Source of the DNA: Fomitopsis serialis
Taxonomy: Eukaryota; Basidiomycota; Agaricomycetes; Polyporales; Fomitopsidaceae
Assembly (NCBI RefSeq): GCF_022376445.1
Contig: NW_025954962.1
Location: forward strand, 496,001 to 560,000
Direction: 5' to 3'
DNA: 64,000 nt
Below the pieces are notes generated by a model. The model was not told where the DNA came from. It did no database searches and worked only from the letters and a program-made list of their open reading frames with translations. Shown here piece after piece: positions 34,604-45,891 of this stretch; position 1 is the first letter of the stretch; each line of letters begins with the position of its first letter. Made by a program: the position numbers and the translations under genes.

Positions 34604-37600
34604 ATGGCTTCGTCTTCAGTCTCGCCAGCCGATCTGACTGTGGAACCCGACCTGCAACCTCTCTTCCCGACGCCGGCCCAAATCGCTCATCTGCTTTCAC
34701 CATATGTCAGCCTTTCCCCGCAGCAGAAGGCAGAGCTTGTCTCTCACTGCCTGATGCGTGCTTGTCAATTCGGTGACATGCTCATCATGTCGCACCTACT
34801 CACCGACCCGAACGCGCATCCGTTTGTGGACCTGGCGAAGAAAGAGGACGATGGACTGGGTTTGATCAGCACGACCATACTGGGTTTTGGCTCGGAATCC
34901 GAGAGGGAAATTGAGAGGGAGGAATGCGTCCGGCTGCTTGTATCAGAGGGTTGCGATGTGAACAGCGCAGACCAGGGTACGTAACTATCCAACTTACGCT
35001 TGTCGTTCGTTACATGCTCATGCACGCATCAGATGGCTGGACACCCTCCATTACGCGTCTCTCTTAGCACCCGCGACGCTGGTGACATACCTCTTGACAC
35101 ACGGTGCTTCCGCTTTCGCGCTAACGCGCAGACGGCTCACGGCCTTGGACATTGTCACTGCGCACTCTACTATGCCCGGCCGCGGAGATGTTGCACTGAT
35201 TCTCAGGAGGCCATGCGCGGGGAGGGATGGAAAGGCGGGAGGATGGAGGAACAACGGCGGCTCCTGGAGAGGCGCGCTCGACGCATGGGCAAGCGGAAGG
35301 ACGTTCAACTCGACATCGAGAAGGCATTAGGAATAACCCCGAGGTGGTGGGGCGACGAGCTCTCGGACCCCAACTTCGACTTCGACGAGGAGGACGAGGA
35401 CGAGGCACCAGATGACACGGTTTTCGTGAGTCTTCTCAGAACATGCGATTCGCAGCGGCCTCAGATCAATCACAGACACCACCGCCGGACTACAACTCGA
35501 TGCTTGTGTTCTCTCCAATGTCGCTTCCTGACATCTTCCAATCACTCATAACTGACTTCGAACCGTCACTGCGGAACGCGGAACCAGCCAACGCTCTATA
35601 CCTGCTTGTGCGCTTTGCCTGCATTAATTGTGATCACAACTGGCTCGAGGATCTCATTCTCGGAGCGTGCGACGCTATTGAAGAGACATTCTTCGTGAGT
35701 GTCGCCAACGATGCTCAACTACAATACACTGACGCACGGACAGAATCGAGCGGACGATGCCACCACGTTGATCTTCTGGCTGTATAATACCACTGTGTGG
35801 CTTCATCTGATGCGCTGCGACAGTGCCATCAACGAGACGCTAGAAATGCTAGGTTCCTTCACGCTGATAGAAGAGATACTCAATTCTGATTTCGGTAAGC
35901 TCGGCCTTGATGTTGCTGTGTGTCACACTTTCTGACACGCAGTACAGTTTTATCATCCGACTTGCTGAGAGAAGGATCGACCAGCTGCTAGACGCCGCGT
36001 TGCTAGACTATACCCGCTCTCTAAAGAATTCGAGTCCGTGGAATTCGAGTCGGAATGGTCCTTCCTCCGTACGTTCGGCGGTGGCAAGAAGAAGACTCCC
36101 GCCGCGAATGGTGGCTCGCAGAAGAATGGCGCACCGAGCACTCCCAAAATCGGCAGCAGGCCGCCGTCACCTAACCCGCCGGCATCCGCGTCGCCCACGA
36201 ATCAGCGTAGCTTCGCGTCGTTGCGGCAGACCTTCGCCCGCACGCGTGCTCCTTCCACCACTCCTCTGCAGTCGATTTTCACCGACCCCGCTGCAGCCCC
36301 TCCGCCACCTTCGCCCAAGGACATCACATCCTTTATCACTGCGCTACACACCCTCCTCACACTGTCCGGAATCAATCCAGCATCATCATTCAGTTGTGGT
36401 CCCAGGTGATGTATTGGACAGCATGTATGACGCCAATTCTTGTGCGCGTGTTTTTTGGGCTGACGTCGGGTCAGGTGAGACCTTCAACAGGGTTTCGACG
36501 CGGAAGAAGTATCTATGCCGGTACGTCGTCACGATCTGCGGTCTATGAAAGACTATCTGACCCTGTGCATGTAGATCCAGAGCGGTCCAGATCAGCATGA
36601 ACCTTAGCGTTCTGGAAGAGTGGATCGGCGAGATGCAGCTCCGCGTGGCATTGGTTCGCACTTCGCCCCTGTGAAGGACCTGTTGACGTGGTTGCAGGTA
36701 ATGGCGTCTGCATCTTGTGGGGATCACGGCAGATACTGATAGCGAAGCAGAGCTTGTCGTCAATAACGGAGTTCCCGAACCTAATCGCTACCATACAGAC
36801 GTTGCGGAACTTGAATCCACTTCAGGTTCGACTGTTCACATTTACGTTCACTTTACAAATTCTGACCACTGTTACAGATGCGCCGTGCAGTCCGTGACTA
36901 CCGGTATGAGGTCAATGAACCCGGATGACCGATGAGTGCAACCAGTACCTCGCGCAACTGCAGAAGGACTGGGAGCGACATCGAATCAAGCTGGGCGTCG
37001 AGGCTCTCCGGAAAGAGGTACGGCCTACTGTAATCGGCGAAGGCAGATCGTATAACTGACGGCGACCCAGCAGATTGGCGAGCGGGAACGTGATCGGGAA
37101 GAGGGTCTGAGCGTCTCGCCGTCGCTCCACGACGTGCCTATTGGCGATGGCAGACAGTCTCCGTGTCGTCCCAAGAGACCTCGACCGCTCAGCGAACATC
37201 GACGCGCTCTTCGACCGGACATGGGAAAAGTCTCTGGGAGCCTGCCAGAGCCCCCGACCTCTGGGCGAACTCCTCGACTCTAGATACATGTTGCCTCTGC
37301 TCTTTCCGTCGGACCCCAAGATGCTCGGTGCTCTTCCCGCCAACCGGACGACGCCGGACGACGAGAAACGTCACAGCAACCGCCTGAGCCAGGACTCCAC
37401 TGCAAGCCGGCCAGCTTTGGGACCCGCGGAGCGATGGTCTGGCGGCTAAAGAGCAAGAAACTGCGCGACGTGAGCGCAATCACCCTACAATGGGTGGATG
37501 GCTCCAGAGCCGCTCGACGGTGGACAAGACCGGCCGAGATTGAGGAAGAGGAGGAATGGGAAGAGCTGCCGCCTTACCCTACTGCGGACGCTCAGTCTCC

Positions 37601-37754
37601 GGACGCGTTGAGGGTGGAAACTCACTTCACCCCGCTTACAAGAAAGCCGTCCGCCCGCAGCAGGGGGCGAGGAAGCAGTGCGGTAGAGGAGGTGCCGACA
37701 CCCGCCGCCGAAGAAGACCAACCCGCCGAAGAGGACCAACCTGAACCTGTATAA
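34604..37754 (+). CDS. Ankyrin-repeat and dilute (DIL)-domain protein (frame-disrupted)
   Basis: This fungal family pairs N-terminal ankyrin repeats with a DIL domain, otherwise found in the cargo-binding tail of class V myosins; no motor domain is present. Visible parts are LMRACQFGDMLIMSHLLTDP, ECVRLLVSEGCDVNSADQ, WTPLHYASL-like and LVTYLLTHGAS (ankyrin); then FSPMSLPDIFQSLITDFE, NALYLLVRFACINCDHNWL, LIFWLYNTTVWLHLMRCD (start of DIL) and IIQLWSQVMYW, MNLSVLEEWIGEM (DIL core). The C-terminal tail is basic and then acidic, ending EEDQPEPV. At least six one-base deletions break the frame (about 35048, 35208, 36012, 36385, 36645 and 36924). Membrane or actin-track attachment is a family-based guess. 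Confidence 0.8.
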
Positions 37755-38200
37755 TGGACACTGCTTTCTGCTCATTGTCTGTACTCTGCATTGCTTTGGA
37801 TCCTATCTGTAGTGCTCGCCATCTCATGCAACTCGTCTATTTATGGCTACCAACATAATTACCCACCGTCGATAGATTATATATCCCCTGAGCCTCCTCG
37901 CGGCCGCTGCGTGCACTGGTAGTATAGGACCGCGGCTGGGCAAAGGCACGCCGACGTAAATGACTTACCTGCGAGCAACGAAGTGGCGTCGGAAGAATAT
38001 CAATCGAAATAGATCTGGATCACGGCCGTATTGGAACTCAGCGGCACTGCACAGGTCGTGCGGCCAGTCGCCCGCGTTTCTGTGTCTTGAGTCTTGCCCA
38101 GCGCAGAGTTGCTGCGCAAACGCCACGGTACTGCCTGCCTCTCCTTACCCTACTCAACTGTTTTACTTTCTCCCTTATTGCCCCAGTTCCACGACCAGTC
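37755..38200. other. Tandem intergenic region upstream of the rhomboid gene
   Basis: This 446-base stretch contains an AT-rich segment (37850-37885) with a TATA-like element, and a pyrimidine-rich leader just before the ATG at 38201. No gene is seen. Confidence 0.5.
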
Positions 38201-40314
38201 ATGATCATTGAAGACATGGCGTCTTCCCAGACGGCCCTACACGACCCCCCAGAGTACACAAGCGACACCAAGCCCGGTCTGCAACGCGGCCACAGCTACA
38301 GCCTGTCCACCGCGAAGCTATTGCCAGACGAGGGAACAGGTCACAAAGAGGCAGAGCCGTCCGACGTGGCCTATGACACGTCGTACAAGCAACCGTATGC
38401 CGACGAAGCATACAACCCCTCATACAGGCCCGCTTTCCCGGAGGCGGACTACGCATATCATCCGGAAGCCTACCCTGCGGACGCTGCTGAGAACAAGCAA
38501 GAGATGGTGTACGCAAAGACACCAGAGCAGTATGGTATGCGGAATTATGAGAACATGGGTATGTTGCTTTTGGTTCCGCGTTGCCCGGTCGATGTCACGG
38601 TGCATTTTGGATGTAGGCTACGACGAACCGTTCTCCAAACGTCCGCGAGAGCGTCCGAACTTCGTGAAGCGATTCTTTGGGCTCTACCCTCTCGAGGACA
38701 GAATCGCTGATAAGAAGGCCGGCGTTGGTGTTCAGAGGCGACCATATATCGGTATGTTCCTTGTACTCGTAGTCAATTGGGTCACGGTTCACACGGGCTG
38801 CAGTCTGGCTCCTTTCATTGATCATGCTCGCTGTGCTCATATACGAGCTTGTGGTAAACCAGAAAGCTCAAGGCACGCCAGTGTCATTCCACGTATGTAT
38901 ACGGTCGATTATAATGAACTCATCGACTCATGTGACCCAGCCAACGGTCAACCCGATGTTGGGTCCGTCAGAAAGTGCGCTGATCAACGTCGGAGCGCGT
39001 TTCCCTGCCTGTATGAAGGATGTTACCTCGATACCACTGACCACAGAGTTCGCATGTGCGTAAGAGCTCGCTCCAAAATTTGCCGTGTTGATAACACCGC
39101 TTCAGGCCTGAATGACACGGCGAACCCGATCACCGAGGCATGTCCGCTGAGACCATCTGTGGTTTCGGCGGCTTCCACGACCAAACCCCGAATCAATGGT
39201 TCCGGTCAGTAATTCGATTCCCTTCACATGCCGCGGTCTGATCGAGACTACGGATAGTTTTATCACGCCCGTATTCCTGCACGCCGGAATCGTGCACTTC
39301 TTGCTGAACATGTTGGCGCAGTTGATAGTTTCTGCTCAGGTGCGCCTCAACATTGGCCTGATATCACTAGACATCGTGACTGATCGTTCGGTAGGTCGAG
39401 CGAGAGATGGGCTCCCCCTTCTTCCTCATTCTGTACATGGCTGCAGGAATTTTCGGGTCAGTGAAATAATGACGTCAGTGACGGTCTCAGATGTGACACA
39501 ACTATACAGCAACGTCCTCGGAGGAAATTTCGCCCTTGTTGGTGTTCCATCCGTCGGTGCCAGTGGTGCCATCTTTGGTACGACTGCTGTAAGTCCTTAT
39601 CCTAGACGATCCCGGGATCAGCTCACACCTCTATCAAGGTCGCATGGATCGATCTGTTCGCGCACTGGCGGTATCAATATCAACCAGGAAGGAAGGTATG
39701 GTTGCTTGTGTAGGCATTGTTTACCTTCGTTTCATTGATGACTTGTATAGCTTGCCTGGATGGTCGTGGAGTTGATCATCGGTATCGCTCTAGGTTTCAT
39801 CCCATGTACGTGCCATCGATACTTCATGGAATGTCATTCACTGACTTGTTTTTGATCAGATGTCGACAACTTCGGTAACTACTGACCTTTCTATGTTGCA
39901 AGTGGCCGACGCTAATGGACTTCGTAGCGCATCTTGGGGGACTGCTCATGGGCTTATTGGTCGGGATGGCATTCTACCCTATCATCAGCCCGTCGGTCAG
40001 GCATCGATCGATCGTTCTCGGTCTTCGGTTGGGCGCGGTAGCCTTGGCCCTTGTTCTCTACATCGTACTCACCCGCAACTTCTACACCTCGAATCCATAC
40101 GCAGGTATGCAGCACGTCTCGTGTAACTGCCACAGTGACTCATGGGATGATGTGCATCGCAGCTTGTTCATGGTGTCGCTACCTGTCATGTATCCCGACA
40201 TCCTCGAACAACTACTGCAAAGGGTACGTTGGCGTCCATCTTGCCTCGTCGGAACCCTCACTCAGCGCTCGATTCATCAGGACTGGGCTGTCCACCTCTT
40301 CGTCAGCAATCTAA
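38201..40314 (+). CDS. Rhomboid-family intramembrane serine protease
   Basis: Rhomboids cut transmembrane proteins inside the lipid bilayer. A roughly 170-residue Tyr/Pro-rich cytosolic N-terminus leads to the first membrane helix (WLLSLIMLAVLIYEL). A Cys-rich luminal loop follows, then the helix with HAGIVHFLLNM, the catalytic serine motif GASGAIFG, and the catalytic histidine in FAHLGGLLMG. The last helix is LGAVALALVLYIVLTRNF. At least ten introns were traced. One base is missing near 39150 (CPLETICGFGG). The start at 38201 is the first ATG; a second in-frame ATG lies five codons on. The seven-helix layout with a large luminal loop fits secretory-pathway rhomboids rather than the mitochondrial PARL type. 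Confidence 0.88.
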
Positions 40315-41421
40315 AGTGAGTGTCGCGTGCACAAGTTTACGTTCACCCATTTGTCGTGTCGGAGCTGGCCACCACGATGTCTCATAGATACCAATGTCAC
40401 TACTGATCGGACTACGCTCGGAACGCACGGACAATTATTTAATGTTCGACCCTGTACCTATGCTTGCACTCCTTCACTGTCACAATGCTACTAGCGCTGT
40501 CGGACGCTTCGACCTCTGTACTTCGCTTGTGAACGTCTGAACGGTCGAGTGGGGCAATTGACATACCATGATGTGCGTGGCGAGTGAATGGGGTGGTGGT
40601 GCTGATCTACGAGGCTCTGTTCTCCGAGTCTCCATGGGGCCCTTCCGCGTGTAATTGTCCCGTCTCCACGCGCATAGACTCGGAAGGCAAGGGATGTGCA
40701 AATCGGTACCCCTGGAGCTCTGGAGCCTGCCGCGTGTTGCTCACGACTGCGTACTGTTGGTAGCCAGGATTCGGTGACGTCGATGTACGTACGTCCGAAA
40801 TGAACGCAGGTCGCCGGAATACTCGGTCGCAACGTCCAACGGCGAGCGGATACATTCCACGCTAGGCCGAGCCTCGATGAAACAAAACGGTCGAGACCAG
40901 AAAGGGTCCCAAACCTAAGATTGACGCAAGCTGACAGTGACAGGACGGCTTTCCGCGGACGGGTCACGCTGCAACATGAAAAGCTTCTTTTTGATCTGGC
41001 GGCTGCCCTGACAGACCATTGCGAATTGTGTGTAGGCGGCGTGAGGCCCAATGTACGCCCGATTTACGTGGCGTCGATGTTCGCCCCAGCGCTGAGCTGG
41101 AGACTTTGCGGGGTTTGCGCACGAGGCTCCCCCTTAATGTGTCGGTGGCAAGACGGTGTTCAGTACCTAGTTCAGCGTAAATCCCGATCACCAAAGGTCC
41201 GCATGAGTCATAGCCAGAGATACGAGCGTGAGACCACAGGGAAAGTTGCGTACGAGTCTCTGGCGCCTTTAGAGGGCACAGACACCATGGCTTGCTGGGC
41301 GTATTAGCTGGTTTATGCCGCACGCCGAGATTTATAAGGCAAGTACGAAGAGGAGGCAAGGTCCGGTACTATGATAGCATATTATCCCTGAGTACAAGCG
41401 CACTGAACGTGCAGAGATGCG
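40315..41421. other. 1.1-kb convergent gap
   Basis: This region lies between the rhomboid stop and the stop of the coiled-coil gene. Several 130-190 codon open frames exist on both strands, but they have no conserved blocks, no start context and no matching splice sites. I see nothing supportable. Confidence 0.5.
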
Positions 41422-42035
41422 CTAAGGGTCCGCAACGTGTGAGGGTGCATCGGAGGTAGGACTTTCAGGGAATACAGGCTCGGGTTCATACTCGTCCTGA
41501 AGCACGGCATCTTGCCTGGAAATGACGCATCGAGAGGTTGCGGCCTCGCTCCAGAGTCCTTGGTATTGCTCCGGCCGCTGGCGAAGTCCATGACGGGCGT
41601 AGGTAGTGCGTGAAATGTGGTCAAGGCATGGGATAGTCGTCAAGCTATGCAACGAGGGGCGTTCCTGAGTGCAACTTCGACGCCAATGGAGGGACTGCGT
41701 ACTAACCTTGCCCATAATCCCATCTATCGCCGCGCGCCGCCCCCTGAACGTCTCAGCAAGGGTGGCGAACTCTGCATCGCGCGCGGCGTTGCGCTGCTCC
41801 TCCGCCTCGCCCGGATCGTCCCACTCTTCTGTCGCACGCCTCGTCGCACCCGCAGCACGTCTCGCGCTCCGAGCATCGCTCGACCCGATGCCTTCCATTT
41901 GCAGGTGCATCCCCGCAATTTCACTCTGCAGTTCGCGAATGCGCGACAGGTGGGCCCAGAGCTCATCTCGTGTGTGGCCAAGTCAGCGTCCGACATTGCT
42001 TGGCTGCCCCCCTGGTCGTGCACGGGCGATGTCAT
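41422..42035 (-). CDS. Unrecognised small coiled-coil protein
   Basis: I do not recognise this gene. The ATG at 42035 opens MTSPVHDQGGSQAMSDADLA. After a frame jump near 41985 comes a heptad-like stretch (ELWAHLSRIRELQSEIAGMH, LQMEG), followed by an Arg/Ala/Glu-rich helix (ARRAAGATRRATEEWDDPGE and on to RGRRAAIDGIMGK). An intron at about 41637-41700 leads to LTTFHALPTPVMDFASGRSN and an acidic, Pro-rich end (DEYEPEPVFPESP). Leucine spacing in the first part supports a coiled coil. The composition is soluble, with no signal peptide. The coding case rests on consistent splicing and on frame-specific composition; two one-base jumps are needed. Confidence 0.5.
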
Positions 42036-43342
42036 TACGCCAGCGAGGGCGCCAGTGAAGGGTTCATAGACGGATCGTGTGCAGAGTTGGACTGGCGGAC
42101 GTCGAGCGCAGCCCTGCAGCCTGAGAGGCGTGGCCGTGCGCTCGGAACGATAGAAGGAGCTCGTGGTTCCGTCTATGCTTATCTTCGGCAGTCCTGCCTA
42201 GGACCATCCGCAGGCGCCGGGCTTTCCTCGCTCGTGCTGTCTCGCCGACCTAGCAGCTCGGACAGAACAGCGTCATGGGGCGTCGAGAGCGGTGCCGTGA
42301 CTGCGCGTTCCAGCGAAGGCCCGCATCGGTTGAATCTTCAGCATTACCGCGTTGTGAGGAACGCGGGCGGTCGTCGGGAGATGCTGGAGTGGGGGGAGGG
42401 GGCCTGCGGGAGGGTCGCCAGGATGCAAGCATGCGTTCGAGGACAACTGCCAATTATGGATAATTGATGCGAGGTGCGCTGCAGTGGCGCGGAGGCTTTA
42501 GTGGACGTCCATCTGGCAAATACCTCCGCCAGGCCACGCACCATGGGCATATTCGGCATGGTGCAAGTCACACTTTGTTGCACACGAATTCGCTGCTACC
42601 ATCGTTGCGAACACTTAAACGACCAACTGGACGCGACTCGCAACGAGCAGCGACTTCCTCAGGCTGTCGGGCGGGCCCAACTTCGATCATTTGCGCCCCA
42701 CTGCGGCGGCCGTGCTTCTGTAAAATATTGCCGAGTTCCCTTGCCTCGTCTACCGGGGGACAATTGATAGAACGGCTGGGCTTTGACGTCACCTATGCGC
42801 GGTCAAGCCTGTCTGTGTTGATCAGTGCCCGTTCGGCAGAGCCTCTTTTTTAGTGGATACCTCTGACAGAACTCACGTAACTTGACCAGCTGCTGTACAC
42901 GATGGACCCCGGTATGATGTACAATGCGGACGCGGTCAGAGTGGGAGATGAGGGGGTGAAATTTGGGCGAACACTTGAGTCACCGACGTCCTCGCATAGT
43001 AGCCCGGGACCGTATTATTAGGCAGGCAACCAAGTTCAGGCCTTCGATGCCAATGCACAGCGTGGTAGGTTACACCAAACGACGTAGGACCATGTGGCGC
43101 CGGCACCCCTTTGAAATCCAACACGCTTCACTGATGCATTTTCAGGAAGACTATACATTCCAAGAATCAAGAATACAGTACGTATTATGCGCTAGACTAG
43201 TGTGCTTTATGCTGCTGAGGTCAGGGAGCGGTGAGTCGGCGTAAGTGGAACTATGAAAGGAAGGATAAGGATATATACATAAGTCTATCAGCGGTCCAGA
43301 TCTTTTCGGCCTCTGCATCTAATCAGCACGGACGGCACCCCA
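42036..43342. other. 1.3-kb gap with no recognisable gene
   Basis: This stretch should hold the promoter of the coiled-coil gene and the 3' end of the REX4-like gene. Open frames on both strands show no conserved segment. Repeats, tRNA or snRNA signatures were not found. Confidence 0.45.
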
Positions 43343-44373
43343 TCATATCTGGGCGCGCGGACGGGCAGACGTATCTTCACGTAAAGCACCGAGAGAATGG
43401 GACGGCGGCAGTGCGCAAGGCCACTGCCCTTTCGACACGCCGCTTTCCCATTCGGCACCATGCGAGCGGTACAGATCCACACCGCGCGTGCGTTCTCGAG
43501 CTGAAAATCGTACCGACGTCAGCACACGGTGTAAACGCTATCGGGAATGAGGGGATACTCACAGCATCTATCTTACCGTCCTGGACGCGGCGGCGCATGA
43601 GATGCCACATGAGGGTTTGCAGACCAATCACCTGGTTGGCCGACCCGCGGAGCGCGTTCTTGAACGGTTGGTAGAGCGCCACGTCGCGCGTGTTAACCGC
43701 GGATGTGGTATTCCGAGTACTGACCACAGAAAGACACGAGTCAGAGACAGCTCCGGAGTGGCAAGTCCCGGACGGGCGCGAGCCTATTATGATGACCATA
43801 CCGGAAAGATCCAGCCAGAGGGAGTGGCCGACGATTACTTTGCCTTTAATAACGCGCGCAACGTTCTGTTGGACTTCTAGGAACGCCTTGGCGCCATTAG
43901 CTGCACACCAATAAGTTAGCGACCATGTATAAAGGGAGAGTCATGTCTTCAGCGTCCACCAGCGGACTACATACCCGGATCCAAGTGCCCGGGCTCTATG
44001 CCCGTAGTGCCTGTGCGATAGTCAGACACCTGGGTGGTCGGCTGCACATAAGTGTCATACACCGTCTGTCCTTCATAATTAACGATGGAAACTCGTCTGC
44101 AAGGTGCGTTAGTCTTCGGTTGATGTCAAGGCTATGAATTAGAGGACGCACGCTACCATGGAGGTGCCGCCGCCAGGACCGCATCCGACACAAGTGCATG
44201 AGATACCGACAATCTGCTCTGGAGTAGGCATTGGGAACTTGGCGGACATAAGCTGCGTAGAGAAAAAAGCGGCAGCGGGTACGCTCTGGACCTACGGGCA
44301 TTTTCCGCAGCTTAAAAACCGGCTCTGCATTACATGTCACCCCATTTCTGCAACTCGTGAATCGACTCTGCAT
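43343..44373 (-). CDS. REX4: REX4-like (DEDDh-fold) 3'-5' exonuclease homologue, catalytic residues largely missing
   Basis: REX4 family proteins are nucleolar RNA exonucleases that help process pre-rRNA. The fold is recognisable: [64 protein letters not shown] (Exo II, with LWLDL), [35 protein letters not shown] and [13 protein letters not shown]. Introns splice in frame between these blocks. The Exo I motif, normally DCEMVG, reads SCTCVG, so both metal-binding acids are gone. The Exo III position reads ENA where EDA is usual, and the upstream His is not evident. Two one-base jumps occur (about 43705 and 43470). The 5' limit is uncertain. It may be a pseudo-exonuclease or a decaying copy. 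Confidence 0.65.
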
Positions 44374-45891
44374 GTCATCCGTAGAGAGGCAGAGCCAACC
44401 TTGACACGTACTGTTCTAAGGTGAGGAAGTGAATATATTTTGAGCGGATACCGAACCCCGAAGTAAACGGTTTGGGCATGCTGCCGCAACAATGAATGAT
44501 GCAGGAGCAGAGAGCCGAGTGTCGCGGGCCTTCGAGACGGCCATCAATTCTTTGGAAGAGCCCGACAATACGTTGGGGTGTGGAACAACACACCAGCCAT
44601 CGTGGTTGGAGCGGACGAGGAGGTAATGGTGGATCTGGGATCAACGAGAAGATTGCGCCACCGAATCTGAGTGCGAGATTCCCCTACTGCACGTCATCTG
44701 GGTGCGGACAGTGATGAGATAGCATTGGGCAGGGATCTCGAGTCGGCTACCTCGGGGTCAATAGTTGACAGCCTGAGCAATGCACCAGATTTGTTGCAGC
44801 AAAATGATCGTCTTCGAGCAATCTATCGCGCCCGAGTTGCTGGGCAGAAGCGTCAAGAAACCGCACTGTGCTGTGATATATAACGAGATCAGTAGGCTTC
44901 CTGCGGTGAGTCGCCTACCTGCTCTCGTCTGAGATCGCCCTCGTCTGGCACGGTGGTCCTGTGTGCGTCGGTGGCCTTTATACTCTGCAGCAGCTCATGA
45001 AGGGCGCACCGGTGTATACCGGTTGGCGCTGTCACTTTCGGTCAATTACTGGAGTGTCCCTGCATGGAGCCTGCTCATCATTCAGTAACATTAGTGGCGC
45101 TGCATTGAGCAGATTCAGATCGGCGGCACCAAGGTTCGGAGGACCGGAGGCGAACCCATCTTGACTAGGACTACGAAGGCCTCGTAGGCGCCTAGCAGTT
45201 ACGTTGCATCTTATCCGCTTCAGTGCACTATGTGCTCGGTCTGGACGCAGCGCACCGTGTTTGCGTTGAACACGCCAATCGCAATGGCGCACCCTAGCAC
45301 TGGCTCCATCCAAGTCCTTCGGGGTCTAGGCATGGAACGTGCGCTACGCGCAGACAGCAAAGATGCGGAGAACATAGCGAGAGTTGCGGCCATGTCAGCT
45401 AATCGACCTGCAGGCTCGGCCGCAGTGCCCGTTCTTCCAAGTCAGAACTCACAACTGTGGCTTCTTCCGCGCTGCAGCGAATATACATCGACCGTCGTAC
45501 GTAGATCAAGCGATTCGTGTAGACAGACACCACTGTCTGCCCGCGCCTCCACGACGTAACGCAACGGCTTTGCGGTATAGGGGGACTGTGCCAATCTTTG
45601 GAGGGACTGATAATGTACACGTGAGGTGCCGCCTATACGCGCCCGTCTGCTACCCTCGCCAGCGCCCCAAGGATTAACGTTCTCCTTCGGCATCCTCGTG
45701 CGAGACCCCTACTCATTCGGCTGGTGTTTTGCGTAAAGGCTTCCCATGTGTTCGCCGGCAGCATACGGTGACACCCGAAGATGATCGACGCATGAAGGGT
45801 CGCCAGGGCTGCGAGTGTGACGCGCTCGGGGCCACACTCGTCCTTCGCCTTGAATCGAAGGAGGTCGTTGGAGCGCATAGCAAGGCCAGGC
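44374..45891. other. 1.5-kb gap between REX4-like and PPR genes
   Basis: Most of this region shows no coding signal. A 57-codon minus-strand frame at 45393-45220 begins with an ATG and resembles a targeting peptide; it is listed separately. The 5' exons of the REX4-like gene may extend a little into the left end. Confidence 0.45.
45220..45393 (-). CDS. Possible short exon with N-terminal targeting-like sequence
   Basis: The minus-strand frame starts MAATLAMFSASLLSARSARS and continues through a Pro/Arg patch to a hydrophobic segment (VLGCAIAIGVFNANT). It looks like a signal or mitochondrial presequence followed by a membrane anchor. A GTGCGC donor follows NANT, and a TAACTGCTAG acceptor region lies about 58 bases further on. 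The downstream reading is not settled: two frames are possible. No family is recognised. It may be a small gene or chance. Confidence 0.25.
   Translation of the reverse strand: MAATLAMFSASLLSARSARSMPRPRRTWMEPVLGCAIAIGVFNANTVRCVQTEHIVH

Noticed and set aside
40491..41359. Open frames in the rhomboid/coiled-coil gap
   Set aside because: Both strands are open with unrelated, low-information sequences; no conserved blocks.
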